Assembly: GCA_964607765.1 (NCBI GenBank)
Contig: CAZSNT010000076.1
Coordinates: forward strand, 1-46,776
Direction: 5' to 3'
Length of the DNA stretch: 46,776 nucleotides
Source: CAZSNT01 sp964607765
GTDB taxonomy: Bacteria; Verrucomicrobiota; Lentisphaeria; Oligosphaerales; JABHEG01
Shown: piece by piece, positions 8,661-21,065 of the stretch
Layout: every line of letters begins with the position of its first letter
Position numbering within the stretch: position 1 is the first letter of the stretch
Position numbers and translations under genes: made by a program
The notes under the pieces: generated by a model
The model's database searches: none
Told to the model about the DNA's origin: nothing
Seen by the model: the letters and a program-made list of their open reading frames with translations, nothing else

Positions 8661-9348
8661 AGCAGCTCTGGACACATCGAGCGGAACAACCCTTGCGATC
8701 CGTACGGATGCCGGCGTTGTGCAAGACTCCCTGCCGCTCATGGGGCGGGACAATGATCGCCAACTCGCAACGTGGATTGTTGACAGACTGCGGGCGGCCG
8801 ACTGTCGGCCTCGCGATGTGCAGCGCTGGACGGTCGGCACGGGCCCCGGCAGCTTCACCGGAATCCGTGTCGGGATCGCTTTCGTCAAAGGCGTGTGCAC
8901 GAGCAGCGGCGCCCTGTACCGTGGCCTGCCCAGCAGCCTGGCCTTGGCCGCAGCCGCCGCGGACAGAGCCGCGACGGCCAACCGCATAGGCGTGCTGCAC
9001 GACGCACGGCGCGGGCAGCTGATCCTCTCGCTGTACCGGCGGGAGCAGAACGAACTGCAGGCCGAGGGCACGCCGCAGGTACACACGCCCGAGCAACTGG
9101 CTGCCATGGCGGACCAGTGCCAGGCCTGGGTGACCGCCCACGCCGAAGTCGCACGCGCGCTGCTGCCTGACGCAATGTGCGGCGCCCTGCTCGACGTCGA
9201 GCAGATCGATGCCCGGAAACTGCTCACTCAGCCGAGTTGGGGCTGGCCCGAGACCGCCCGGGACGCGGACGCGAGCACGGAACCTGTCTACGTCCGACCC
9301 GCGGTGTTCATCGCCCCTACCGCGCCTCGCGAGGTCCGGCAGGACTGA
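8653..9348 (+). CDS. tsaB: tRNA t6A biosynthesis protein TsaB
   Basis: Product of 231 residues, typical for TsaB, the ASKHA-fold scaffold that pairs with TsaD in t6A37 synthesis. The N-terminal LDTSSGTTLAI and the signature GTGPGSFTGIRVG are present, as is the HDARRGQLILSLY block. The second half is divergent, as is common for TsaB. The start lies within tsaE. The gene is followed by a 7-bp hairpin at 9413-9430 and a 566-base gene-free stretch, so the operon probably ends here. Confidence 0.92.
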   Translation: MIEAALDTSSGTTLAIRTDAGVVQDSLPLMGRDNDRQLATWIVDRLRAADCRPRDVQRWTVGTGPGSFTGIRVGIAFVKGVCTSSGALYRGLPSSLALAAAAADRAATANRIGVLHDARRGQLILSLYRREQNELQAEGTPQVHTPEQLAAMADQCQAWVTAHAEVARALLPDAMCGALLDVEQIDARKLLTQPSWGWPETARDADASTEPVYVRPAVFIAPTAPREVRQD

Positions 9349-9914
9349 ATCCGCCAACGGCATGCGCCCCGCTGCCCCTGCCCCGAGTGGCTCGCCATGA
9401 AAGGGACGACGATCCTGAACGTATTCAGGAGCAGGCTGTTACGGCGGCGTCTGTCCGGCAGGAACCCCCACATCCCAGCCACTCCGCCAACGCAACCCGG
9501 CCACTCCCAGACTCTCCACCTTCAAGCCCTTCAAGCTCTTCAGGGCTGAGGAACAGATCAGGCTGCCTCTGACTGGCGTTGCCTCCCCTTCTTTTTGGGT
9601 AAAAAATACGTGTTTTTCCGTTTGATTTTTGCGCTCTAAACACTACCATATATCACTATAAATGAGTGGCCACGGATTGTAGGCCCGAGAAGGACTTTGG
9701 AACGCAGCATCACGAGAAGCACTGATACGCGCATTGAGAACCAGGACAGTCACTCCTCCAGCCGTTTTTCTCCATTGGCATTGCCGTTGCGTGTCCCTGC
9801 CTGCCAGGGCCGCCGAATCCCTTTGTCCCCCTTCATCCCGACACGTCCATGCTCCCTCCGGCGTGAGCGGCGGATGGCGTGTGCCCGGCGTGTTTGAGAA
9901 GGAGTGTTTCCGCA
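9349..9914 (+). other. gene-free region upstream of gyrB, with AT-rich patch
   Basis: No convincing coding frame is seen on either strand. A perfect 7-bp hairpin with loop CGTA lies at 9413-9430, 64 bases after tsaB. A 6-bp inverted repeat AGCCCT/AGGGCT occurs at 9525-9547. The 60 bases from 9601 are 42/60 A+T, in sharp contrast with the surrounding GC-rich DNA, and hold the likely gyrB promoter. A 66-codon frame (9697-9897) ends just before the gyrB ribosome site, but nothing supports it as a gene. Confidence 0.5.
9622..9649 (+). promoter_or_regulatory. candidate gyrB promoter
   Basis: TTGATT (9622-9627) and TACCAT (9644-9649) are 16 bases apart inside the AT-rich patch; each matches four of six consensus positions. 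Other TA-rich hexamers (TATATC, TATAAA) follow within 15 bases, so the exact -10 box is uncertain. If correct, gyrB has a long leader of roughly 260 bases. Confidence 0.35.
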
Positions 9915-12522
9915 ATGGGTGAACCTATGACACCTCCCGAGCAATCACAGCAAGCCCCCGCCAACGGTGGTTACGACGAGAGCCAGATTACCGTGTTGGA
10001 GGGGCTCGAAGCCGTCCGGCTCAGACCGAGCATGTACATCGGTGACACCGGCGAGCGCGGCCTGCATCATCTCGTGTACGAGGCCGTTGACAACAGCATC
10101 GATGAAGCGCTGGCCGGCTACTGCAGCACGATCCAGGTCTGCATCCACGTCGACAACAGCATCACGGTCAGCGATGACGGACGCGGCATCCCCGTCGGCA
10201 TGNNNNNNNNNNNNNNNNNNNNNNNNNNNNNNNNNNNNNNNNNNNNNNNNNNNNNNNNNNNNNNNNNNNNNNNNNNNNNNNNNNNNNNNNNNNNNNNNNN
10301 NNGTCTCGTGCGTCAACGCGCTCAGCGAGTGGATGGAGGTGGAAGTCAAGCGGGAGGGGCATGTACACCACATGCGCTTCGAGCGCGGCGTCACGGCGAG
10401 CGGACTGAAACGCATCAGGGCCTCGGAAGCCACCGGCACCACGGTCACGTTCAAGCCGGATACCGAGATCTTTGACATCACGGTCTACAAGTGGGATATC
10501 CTCGCCAAGCGCCTGCGCGAACTGGCATTCCTGAACGCGGGCATCTGCATCTCGCTGGTTGACGAGCGGGATGAGGAGAACCGGGAAGAGATGTTCTGTT
10601 ACCAAGGCGGCATCCGCGAATTCGTCGAGCATCTGAACGAAGGCAAGCAGGCGCTCTGCGACGTCATCTCGTTCTCGGCCGAACGCGCCGAACTCGAGGC
10701 AGAAGTCGCCATGCAGTACAACGACGGCTTCAGCGAGAACATCTTCAGCTACGCCAACAACATCAACACGATCGAGGGCGGCACGCACCTGTCCGGCTTC
10801 CAGGCTGCGCTGACGCGATCCGTGAACAACTACATCCGCAGCATCCCCTCCATCAAGAACGAAGCGACCATCTCGGGCAACGATGTGCGTGAAGGCTTGA
10901 CCGCCATCATCAGCGTGAAGGTCAGGGACCCGCAGTTCGAAGGCCAGACCAAGACCAAGCTGGGCAACGGCGAGGTCCGGGGCGTGATGGAGTCCATCAT
11001 CAACGAGGGGCTCAGCACCTACCTGGAAGAACACCCCCAGGAAGCGAAGCGCGTCATCGAGAAGGCCATGCTCGCATCACGCGCCCGGGAAGCCGCCCGC
11101 AAGGCCCGCGAGCTGACCCGGCGCAAGACGGCTCTGGACGGGTCGTCGCTGCCCGGCAAGCTGGCTGACTGCTCGGAGCGCGACCCGGCCAAATCGGAGC
11201 TTTACATCGTTGAGGGCGACTCCGCCGGCGGCTCCGCCAAGCAGGGGCGCGACAGCCAGTTCCAAGCCATCCTGCCAATCCGCGGCAAACTCCTGAACGT
11301 TGAGAAGGCGCGTCTGGACAAACTGCTGAACAACAACGAGATCCGCGCGCTCATAACAGCGGTCGGCTGCGGCATCGGCGCTGACGAGTTCGATTTGGAG
11401 AAGGCGCGTTACCACCGTGTGGTGATCATGACAGACGCGGACGTCGATGGATCACACATCCGCACCCTGCTCCTGACCTTCTTCTTCCGGCAGATGAAGC
11501 CCATCATCGAGGCAGGCTATGTCTTCATCGCCAAGCCGCCGCTATTCAAGGTGCGGCGGCGCAGACGCGAACAATACGTGGAGAGCGAAGAGCAGTTGGA
11601 CAACCTTCTGCTCGAACTCGCACTGGAAGATGTGGAAGTCTGGCGCAGCGAAGTGCCCGACGTGGAGGCCGCCCAGATGGAGCCGGCGAGCGTCACTGAC
11701 GTCATCGCCATTATCCGTGAAGCGCTTCGCCTCAATTCCGGGCTTGCCCGCCACGGTCTCTCGCCCGAGGCGTACCTGCAGCGGAAGGACGCCGAAACGG
11801 GCGCCTTCCCGATGGCTCTGGTCTCGGTGCGGGAACGAGACGGATCGGTGACCGAGACGTTTGCGTACAGCGATGACGAGGAGGCCGCCCTGGTCTCGGC
11901 GGCCGAGACACGACTGCTCGGCGAGATCCTGCCCGAGTCGGTGCCGGACGACGAGTCGGACGCCGGGGAGACAGCCACGCCCGCGGAGCCGGAACCTGAG
12001 CTGGATGCCGACGACGCTGCCGAAGCCGCTCAGGCGGCGGAGACGCCGACCAACGGAGAAAGCGAGGCGGACGCCGAAGCGGATGAGCGCCAAGAGTTGA
12101 TCAACAGCGCCATCGAGACGACGCCCATCTACGAAGCGTCGGCATTCAGGGACATCGACGAACGACTCACCGAGCACGGACTGAGTATCTGCACGTTCCA
12201 CGAGGGCGACCGGCCCCTGTTCGAGATCCGGCACAAGGACAACAGCGTGCCTGTGCGCAGCATCCTCGGCATGTACGAGCAGATCAAGGCAATCGGCAGA
12301 CAAGGCTTGCAGATCCAGCGCTACAAGGGCCTCGGGGAGATGAACCCTGATCAGCTCTGGGAAACAACCATGGACCCGACGAGGCGGAAGATGCTGCGGG
12401 TGACCATGGAGGACGCGTTCGAAGCGGAACGCATTTTCACGCTGCTGATGGGCGAACAAGTCGCCCCCAGGCGCGAATACATCGAAAAATACGCGAGCAG
12501 CGTCAAGGATTTGGACATCTAA
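9915..12522 (+). CDS. gyrB: DNA gyrase subunit B, interrupted by assembly gap
   Basis: GyrB supplies the ATPase and part of the DNA-cleavage site of gyrase. The ATP-binding start (LRPSMYIGDTG, EAVDNSIDEALAG, DDGRGIPVG) is upstream of the N run, and VSCVNALSEW resumes after it. The reading frame differs on the two sides only because 100 Ns is not a multiple of three; it is not evidence of a frameshift. Compared with E. coli GyrB about 37 codons are missing. The TOPRIM motifs EGDSAGGSA (from 11212) and DADVDG (11434) and the QRYKGLGEMNP tail are intact. An acidic Glu/Asp/Ala stretch of about 50 residues without Lys or Arg (11941-12090) sits in the insert between TOPRIM halves. AAGGAG lies 10 bases before the ATG. 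Confidence 0.95.
10203..10302. other. assembly gap of exactly 100 N
   Basis: One hundred unknown bases lie inside the gyrB ATPase domain. The round number indicates a placeholder. In frame, the true missing length must be a multiple of three; alignment by eye with E. coli GyrB suggests about 111 bases. Confidence 0.98.
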
Positions 12523-12572
12523 CTGCCGCTCACGCGTCGTGAAGAACCAGCTTTAGGGCATAGGGACTGTCT

Positions 12573-15215
<2,643 letters not shown>

Positions 15216-15276
15216 TCACGCGCCTTGGAGCGCCCGCGTCCCCGCCTGGGCGTACCGCCGGGCTCAGGCTCAACAT

Positions 15277-15774
15277 ATGCCAGTCGATCCCGAGACATCC
15301 GACATCGAGAGCTGTCGCGAAGCGGCCCTCCGCCTCCTCGACCGACGCGCCCACACCCGGGACGAGCTCCGCCGCAAGCTCCGACAGCGCCGTTTCGGAG
15401 GCGCAGCGGTCACAGCCGCGTTGGACCAGTTGCAGGACGCAGGCCTGATTGACGACTACCGCTTCGCACTCGACTACTGCGACTACCGCCTCAACGCCTG
15501 CGGCGGCTACGGCAGGCACCGGGTTGTGGCCGAACTGCGACGACGCGGCGTTGCCGGCACGATCATCGACGCTGCGCTGGACACCTTCGAGACAGGTGAC
15601 AACGATGACGCCGAACTCGAACGGGCGACGGACGCAGCCAGGAAAAAGTGGGTGTCCGCGCGACGAAACGCCGATCCCCTTAAAGCCCGCGGCAGGGTGT
15701 ATCGCTTCCTCGTGACTCGCGGTTTCTCCGCGGATGTCTGTCGCCGCGTCGTTGAGCAGCTCACCGACGACTGA
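15277..15774 (+). CDS. recX: RecX family regulatory protein
   Basis: Product of 165 residues, normal for RecX, which binds and restrains RecA filaments. The sequence shows the three tandem helix-turn-helix repeats of the family: REAALRLLDRRAHTRDELRRKL, then ALDQLQDAGLIDDYRFA, then VVAELRRRGV followed by KARGRVYRFLVTRGF. I chose the ATG at 15277 because homology starts there; a start at 15037 would lie inside gyrA. recA is not in this window, so recX here is separated from its usual partner and follows gyrA by 61 bases. Confidence 0.85.
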   Translation: MPVDPETSDIESCREAALRLLDRRAHTRDELRRKLRQRRFGGAAVTAALDQLQDAGLIDDYRFALDYCDYRLNACGGYGRHRVVAELRRRGVAGTIIDAALDTFETGDNDDAELERATDAARKKWVSARRNADPLKARGRVYRFLVTRGFSADVCRRVVEQLTDD

Positions 15775-16014
15775 TCCCATGCCTGGGTGGCATCACTGGC
15801 GCTGCGTGTTGACGTTTGCATATGCGGCCGGCAAAAGCTACTTTGCGGTGAATGACTCACAGGCCTGCGAGAGGGGTGGCGGAAGAGCTCCGGCCTGCGG
15901 TGTTTGCCGCCGCGGTTCCGAGAGAACTGTGAGGCTGGGAGTGCATTGTACTGTCAAGCGCGCAAGGCCGCACACAAGCATGTTGCAGCAAAGCAGAAAG
16001 GCCGCAAACAGACC

Positions 16015-17007
16015 ATGGCGAAACAGGACAGCAAGTTGGAGAGGGATCACTGGATTGGTTTCGATCTGGGAGGTACCAAGATGCTGGCCGTCGTCTATGA
16101 CGACGAGTTGAACGCGTGCGGACGCAGACGCAAGAAGACCAAGGCCCAGTCCGGCGCGGATGCCGGTCTGGACCGGATCGTGCAGACGATCGAGGAAGCC
16201 CTGGGCAAAGCCGGCGTGGCCCCCAAGCAGCTGGCAGGCATCGGCATTGGTGTCCCTGGTCCGCTGGACCTGGACAACGGCATTGTGCTTGAAACGCCGA
16301 ACCTGGGCTGGAAAGACGTCGCCCTGAAAGCACACTTGGAAGATGCTCTTGGCTGCCCTGCCGTCCTCGTCAATGATGTTGATGGTGGTGTATACGGCGA
16401 GTACCGGCTGGGCGCGGCAAAGGGCGGCCGGTGCGTGCTGGGCGTGTTCCCCGGCACGGGCATTGGCGGCGGCTGCGTCTACGAAGGCCGGATCGTGCGG
16501 GGCAAGACAGGGTCCGTGCTCGAGTTCGGGCACATGCAGGTCCAGCCGGACGGTCCGCTCTGCGGTTGCGGCAAGCGCGGCTGCGTGGAAGCGGTAGCGA
16601 GCCGGCTCGCCATCGCGGCGGCGGCCGCGACAGCGGCTTACCGCGGCCAGGCCCCGAATCTACTCGAGGCCGCGGGTACGGACCTGGCGAACGTACGCAG
16701 CGGCGTTCTGGCCAAGGCGATCGATGCAGGCGACAGCGTGGTGAAGGACATCGTGAAAGATGCCGCACGCTGGCTCGGCGTCGCCATCGCCAATGCAGTC
16801 AACATGCTCGGCCCGGACGTGGTGGTTCTGGGCGGCGGGCTGGCCGAAGCCATGCCGGACCTGATCCAGCCGGTTGTCGAGAAAGCGGCCAGGGCCCGCG
16901 CGATGCCCGCGTTCGAGAAGACATTCGAAGTCGTTGTCGCCGAGTTGGGCGACGATGCGACGGCAGCAGGTGCAGCCGGCTGGGCGCAGGCTGTTATCTC
17001 CGGTTGA
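16015..17007 (+). CDS. ROK family sugar kinase (glucokinase-like)
   Basis: Product of 330 residues. ROK kinases phosphorylate glucose, fructose or amino sugars. The N-terminal phosphate loop FDLGGTKM, GIGIGVPGPLD, the second phosphate motif GVFPGTGIGGGC, the catalytic/zinc histidine in LEFGHMQV and the zinc cluster CGCGKRGCVEAVAS are all present. Start at 16015 (MAKQDSK); an upstream in-frame start at 15904 adds 37 residues without homology. It ends only 14 bases before the exopolyphosphatase gene, so it is probably transcribed with the polyphosphate genes. ATP-glucokinase is the likeliest activity; a polyphosphate-dependent kinase is possible because that class also belongs to ROK, but nothing in the motifs proves it. 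Confidence 0.88.
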   Translation: MAKQDSKLERDHWIGFDLGGTKMLAVVYDDELNACGRRRKKTKAQSGADAGLDRIVQTIEEALGKAGVAPKQLAGIGIGVPGPLDLDNGIVLETPNLGWKDVALKAHLEDALGCPAVLVNDVDGGVYGEYRLGAAKGGRCVLGVFPGTGIGGGCVYEGRIVRGKTGSVLEFGHMQVQPDGPLCGCGKRGCVEAVASRLAIAAAAATAAYRGQAPNLLEAAGTDLANVRSGVLAKAIDAGDSVVKDIVKDAARWLGVAIANAVNMLGPDVVVLGGGLAEAMPDLIQPVVEKAARARAMPAFEKTFEVVVAELGDDATAAGAAGWAQAVISG

Positions 17008-17021
17008 CGGCTCGGTGACAC

Positions 17022-18623
17022 ATGAGTACACGAAGCGAACTGATGAAACCGTTCGACAGTCGGCGCGGTGTGTCGTCTGTCAGTCCTCTGGCCGTGGTCG
17101 ACGTGGGCACAACAGCCATCCGCATGGCTGTTGCGCAGGTCGACGCGGATGGCGCTGTGCAGATCCTCGACACGCTGCGCCAGGCTGTGAGTCTGGGTAA
17201 GGACACATTCACCAAGGGACGCATCGAGGCCGACACCATTGAGGAGTGCGTCAAGGGGTTGCGCAGCTTCGGTCGGATTCTCGAGGAATACGGCATCCCA
17301 CTGGATCGTCGACACGTCCGGGCCGTGGCCACCAGCGCGGTGCGGGAAGCGGCTAACCGCGAGACCGTGCTGGACCGCATCTACATCGCGACCGGCCTGG
17401 ACGTGGAAGTCATCGATGAGGCTGAATCGAACCGGTTCACCTATCTGGCGCTGCAGCAGCTCCTGGAGCTGGCAGACCTGCCCTCGAACGAGGAGTACCT
17501 GGTGATCGAAGTCGGCGGCGGCAGCACGGATCTGCTGGCGCTGCGCAAGAACCGCGTGCTGTTCTCGCAGGGCCATCGCCTGGGCGCGTTGCGGCTGCGC
17601 CAGATGCTGGAGGACTACCGCGCCCCGGCTGTTCAGCTGCACGAAGTCATGGAGAACCAGATCCAGCGCACGGTGGAGCGCATCCGCGACAACCCCTTAC
17701 ACCAGAAACGCCTGCAGCTTGTGGTCATGGGCGGAGAGGCGCGGTTCGCCGCATCCGAGCTCGTGCCCTCGTGGGACAAACAAACGCTGCTTGAGCTGTC
17801 CGTGGCATTACTCGATGTGTTCACACGGGGCATTCTGGAGCGATCCGTGGACGAGCTCGTGCGCATGTATCAGCTGACCTATCCTGAAGCGGAGACGCTT
17901 GGGCCCACGCTGCTGACCTACACGCGTCTGGCGCAGGCTCTGAAGGCCGACCATGTGTATGTGACCTCGATCACGATGCGTGATGGGGTTATCGCGGAGA
18001 TGGCGGCACGCAGCCCCTGGACAGGCGAGTTCACCGACCAGATCCTGAACTCCACGCTCGCGCTCGGCAAGAAGTACCACTTCGATCGGCGGCACGCCGA
18101 GCACGTGGCCGTCTGTTCCCGACTGCTGTTCGCGGCGCTGGAGGACGAGCATCAGCTGCCGCCGCGGTTCGAGCTCATTCTGACCGTCGCCGCTCTGCTG
18201 CACGACGTGGGGACGTTCGTCAGCAACCGCCACCACCATCTGCACTCCATGTACCTGGTTGCCAACGCCGAGGTCTTTGGCCTGGGGATGAACGACCTGC
18301 TGCTGGCGGCGCTCGTTGCGCGGTACCACCGCCGCGATGCACCCCGGGCAACCGACGAGGGATACGCCGGACTCAACCGCGACCTCCGCATTGCTGTGTC
18401 AAAGCTGGCTGCCATTCTCAGGGTGGCGGACGCCCTGGATCGCAGCCACACGCAGCGTGTTCGCGCACCCGAAATCGCGTTCAGCGACGGACAACTGTCG
18501 ATCACAGTGCCGAATGTGCCGGACCTGACCCTGGAGCAGTTGGCTTTGGAGCACAAAGGCAACATGTTCGAGCAGGTGTATGGCGCAGGGGTGGTCCTCA
18601 AGAGAGGAATAGCAAGGGACTAG
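17022..18623 (+). CDS. ppx: exopolyphosphatase / guanosine pentaphosphatase family (Ppx/GppA) with HD domain
   Basis: Product of 533 residues. The family removes terminal phosphate from long polyphosphate or pppGpp. The N-terminal ASKHA half has VVDVGTTAIRMAV (in place of the usual DIGSNS), the acidic catalytic segment IDEAESNRF around Glu133 and the phosphate loop EVGGGSTDLLAL. The C-terminal half has an HD-like domain (LLHDVG, His394-Asp395) followed by SNRHHHLHSMYL, as in full-length E. coli Ppx. The motif substitutions mean the exact substrate should be tested. It is followed by ppk1 after one base and preceded by the ROK kinase, pointing to polyphosphate. Confidence 0.87.
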   Translation: MSTRSELMKPFDSRRGVSSVSPLAVVDVGTTAIRMAVAQVDADGAVQILDTLRQAVSLGKDTFTKGRIEADTIEECVKGLRSFGRILEEYGIPLDRRHVRAVATSAVREAANRETVLDRIYIATGLDVEVIDEAESNRFTYLALQQLLELADLPSNEEYLVIEVGGGSTDLLALRKNRVLFSQGHRLGALRLRQMLEDYRAPAVQLHEVMENQIQRTVERIRDNPLHQKRLQLVVMGGEARFAASELVPSWDKQTLLELSVALLDVFTRGILERSVDELVRMYQLTYPEAETLGPTLLTYTRLAQALKADHVYVTSITMRDGVIAEMAARSPWTGEFTDQILNSTLALGKKYHFDRRHAEHVAVCSRLLFAALEDEHQLPPRFELILTVAALLHDVGTFVSNRHHHLHSMYLVANAEVFGLGMNDLLLAALVARYHRRDAPRATDEGYAGLNRDLRIAVSKLAAILRVADALDRSHTQRVRAPEIAFSDGQLSITVPNVPDLTLEQLALEHKGNMFEQVYGAGVVLKRGIARD

Positions 18624-18624
18624 C

Positions 18625-20745
18625 ATGGCGAAGGCCGACACAGATTACATCAACCGCGAGCTGAGCTGGCTCGAGTTCAACCAGCGTGTTCTCGGAGAAG
18701 CCCGGGACGAGAGTGTGCCGCTGTTGGAGCGGCTCAAATTCCTTGCCATCACCGACTCCAACCTACAGGAGTTCTTTATGGTCCGCGTGGGCGGGCTGAC
18801 TATGCTCGCCCGCGGCAAAGTCCAGAAACGGGATCCGGCCGGCCTGACTCCCGCCGAGCAACTTCAGCTGCTCGGCGAGCGGACCCACCGCATGGCTCTG
18901 GACCAGTACGACACTTACCGCAACCAGCTCGAACCGGCCCTGGCCAAACAGAACTTCCGGCGCGTAGTTGCCAAGGAGTTGACCGACACGCAACTGGCGT
19001 ACCTGCGCCAGTTCTACGAGCAGGAAATAGCCGCTGTGCTGACGCCCATGGCCGTGCGCGCCGGCACGCGCTTCCCGTTGCTGCGCAATCTGGGGCTGCA
19101 CATGCTTGTGCGCCTCGCGCCGCACGGCACGCCGCGTACCCCGCGCTTCGCCGTGATACCTGTCAGCGTGGTCCTGGACAGGTTCATCACGCTGCCCGTC
19201 GCCTCGGGCGGATACCACTATATCCTGCTCGAGGATGTGGTGCGTCTGTTCGTGCACCGGCTCTTCGTAGGAGAACGCGTGGCCGAGTGCGTGGCGTTTC
19301 GTATCACGCGAAACGCGGATATGAGCGTGGAGGAGGATGCCGCTGCCGACCTGTTGTCCGGGATGCGGGAGATCCTCGATGCCCGCAAGCGCAGCGACTG
19401 CGTGCGCCTCGAAATCGAGGATGGCGCCAGCAAAGGCGCGCTGCGCTTCCTCAAGCGCCAGCTCCACACCGCCGACACGGATGTTTACAGCGTGCCTGGC
19501 CCCATCGACCTGTCCGCATTCATGAAGCTGGCCTCCATGGAGGGATTCGACCACCTCCGCCACACGCCGTGGCCGCCGCAGCCCTCACCCGTTGTCGACC
19601 GCAGCCGCACCATGTTCGAGAACATCGCGCGGCAGGACCTGCTGCTCGGCCATCCCTACGAGAGCTTCAAGCCCGTCGTGCGGCTCATCCAAGAGGCAGC
19701 CGAAGACCCCGATGTGCTGGCCATCAAGCAGGTGCTCTACCGCACAAGCCGGAAGAGCCCGGTGATCGAAGCGCTGAGAAACGCGGCGCAGAACGGCAAG
19801 TACGTGACGGTCATCGTCGAGCTGAAAGCACGCTTCGATGAAGCGCGCAACATCAAGTGGGCAAAGCAGTTGGAGCTTGACGGTGTGCAAGTTATCTATG
19901 GTGTCAAAGGGCTCAAAACGCACGCCAAGCTCTGCATCATTGTGCGCCGTGAAGCACGCGGAGTCGTGCGGTACCTGCACTTCGGCACAGGCAACTACAA
20001 CGAACTCACGGCCAAGCTCTATTCGGATATCAGTTACATGACCACCGACGCGGCCCTCGGCGCAGACGCCTCGGTGTTCTTCAACGCCATCACCGGCTAC
20101 TCCGAACCACAGCAGTTCCTCAGGCTCGCAGCGGCACCGTTGGGCATGCGCAAGAAGCTGCTCGAACTGATTGCCGCTGAGACAGAACGCTGTGCCCAGG
20201 ACCAGGATGCACTGATCCTGGCGAAAATGAACTCGCTGGTCGACACACGGATTATCGATGCGCTCTACCGCGCCTCGCAGAAAGGGGTCCGCATCAAGCT
20301 CAATGTGCGCGGCATCTGTTGCCTGCGGCCCGGTGTCGAGGGGCTGAGCGAGAACATCACGGTCACGAGCATCATCGACCGCTACCTCGAACACAGCCGC
20401 ATCTTCTACTTCCGGCATGGCGGCGAGGAACAGATGTTCATTGCGAGCGCGGATTGGATGCCCCGCAATCTCGACCGCCGCGCTGAACTCCTCGTACCCG
20501 TTGACGACCCGGCCTGTAAGAAGGCCCTCAAGCAGACTCTCCAGACGTATTTCCAGGACACCTGCAAGAGCCACGTCCTCCGCCCGGACGGCACCTACAC
20601 GCGCAGCGAAGCAGACGCGGACACGCCGCACGTTCAAGCCCAGCAGACGCTGCATGCTCGAGCGTGCGATGCGGTCGCAGAAATGCAGCAGGCACGTCGA
20701 ACGGTTTTCGAACCGCATCGTCCGCCACGCACCGCATCGTCCTGA
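18625..20745 (+). CDS. ppk1: polyphosphate kinase 1
   Basis: Product of 706 residues, the normal size. PPK1 polymerises the gamma phosphate of ATP into inorganic polyphosphate, reversibly. The four-domain family pattern is complete: the N-terminal YINRELSWLEFNQRVL, the head domain, and two phospholipase-D-like catalytic domains. The autophosphorylated histidine is His452 in LHFGTGNYNE, and the second active-site histidine is His590 in LEHSRIFYF, followed by ADWMPRNLDRR. It begins one base after ppx stops, so synthesis and breakdown enzymes are co-expressed. After it there is a 320-base gene-free spacer. Confidence 0.96.
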   Translation: MAKADTDYINRELSWLEFNQRVLGEARDESVPLLERLKFLAITDSNLQEFFMVRVGGLTMLARGKVQKRDPAGLTPAEQLQLLGERTHRMALDQYDTYRNQLEPALAKQNFRRVVAKELTDTQLAYLRQFYEQEIAAVLTPMAVRAGTRFPLLRNLGLHMLVRLAPHGTPRTPRFAVIPVSVVLDRFITLPVASGGYHYILLEDVVRLFVHRLFVGERVAECVAFRITRNADMSVEEDAAADLLSGMREILDARKRSDCVRLEIEDGASKGALRFLKRQLHTADTDVYSVPGPIDLSAFMKLASMEGFDHLRHTPWPPQPSPVVDRSRTMFENIARQDLLLGHPYESFKPVVRLIQEAAEDPDVLAIKQVLYRTSRKSPVIEALRNAAQNGKYVTVIVELKARFDEARNIKWAKQLELDGVQVIYGVKGLKTHAKLCIIVRREARGVVRYLHFGTGNYNELTAKLYSDISYMTTDAALGADASVFFNAITGYSEPQQFLRLAAAPLGMRKKLLELIAAETERCAQDQDALILAKMNSLVDTRIIDALYRASQKGVRIKLNVRGICCLRPGVEGLSENITVTSIIDRYLEHSRIFYFRHGGEEQMFIASADWMPRNLDRRAELLVPVDDPACKKALKQTLQTYFQDTCKSHVLRPDGTYTRSEADADTPHVQAQQTLHARACDAVAEMQQARRTVFEPHRPPRTASS

Positions 20746-21065
20746 CACGGCGCACATGGGGCGTTTACGCATTGCTGGCGAGGCCGGCAGAGGCACTTCG
20801 GCGGGACTGTTCCCTGCTCGGCGGCTTACCAGGCTCCCGGACTGTGGCGCGGGATCGCCGCGACCGCGATTCGCCACACGGTGCGGGCTGCCCCGTGCCA
20901 CGTCACCGGCCTCAGGCCAAGGAACAGAATAGCCCTGGTTTTTCCGCCAGGACCGTGGGAACACGCGAAAAACGTGGTAACGTGGAAACAGAGGCAGGTT
21001 CGGTCTGCCGCGTGCTACTGCCCGTTCCCGGATTGTCCATCACCGCTGCAGTGGGAGCCGCTGCC
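20746..21065 (+). other. gene-free spacer between ppk1 and sixA
   Basis: No plausible gene is seen on either strand in this 320-base stretch. A short hairpin (CCTGG/CCAGG with a T-rich loop) lies near 20935-20952. I could not identify a consensus promoter, so whether sixA and ppk2 are read through from ppk1 or start a new transcript is open. Confidence 0.4.

Noticed and set aside
7974..9227. 417-codon frame antisense to tsaE and tsaB
   Set aside because: A shadow of two well-recognised genes, with no recognisable domain.
9697..9897. 66-codon frame before gyrB
   Set aside because: Arg/Ser/Pro-rich translation with no ribosome site and no resemblance to a known leader.
9879..10475. apparent frameshift in gyrB
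   Set aside because: The frame change coincides with a 100-N placeholder, whose length is not a multiple of three; no frameshift is needed.
15809..15837. TTGACG ... CAAAAG as a promoter for the ROK/polyphosphate genes
   Set aside because: The -35 is good but the -10 matches only three positions; too weak to report as a feature.
19585..20964. 459-codon frame antisense to ppk1
   Set aside because: Runs through the PPK1 catalytic region on the other strand and matches nothing.
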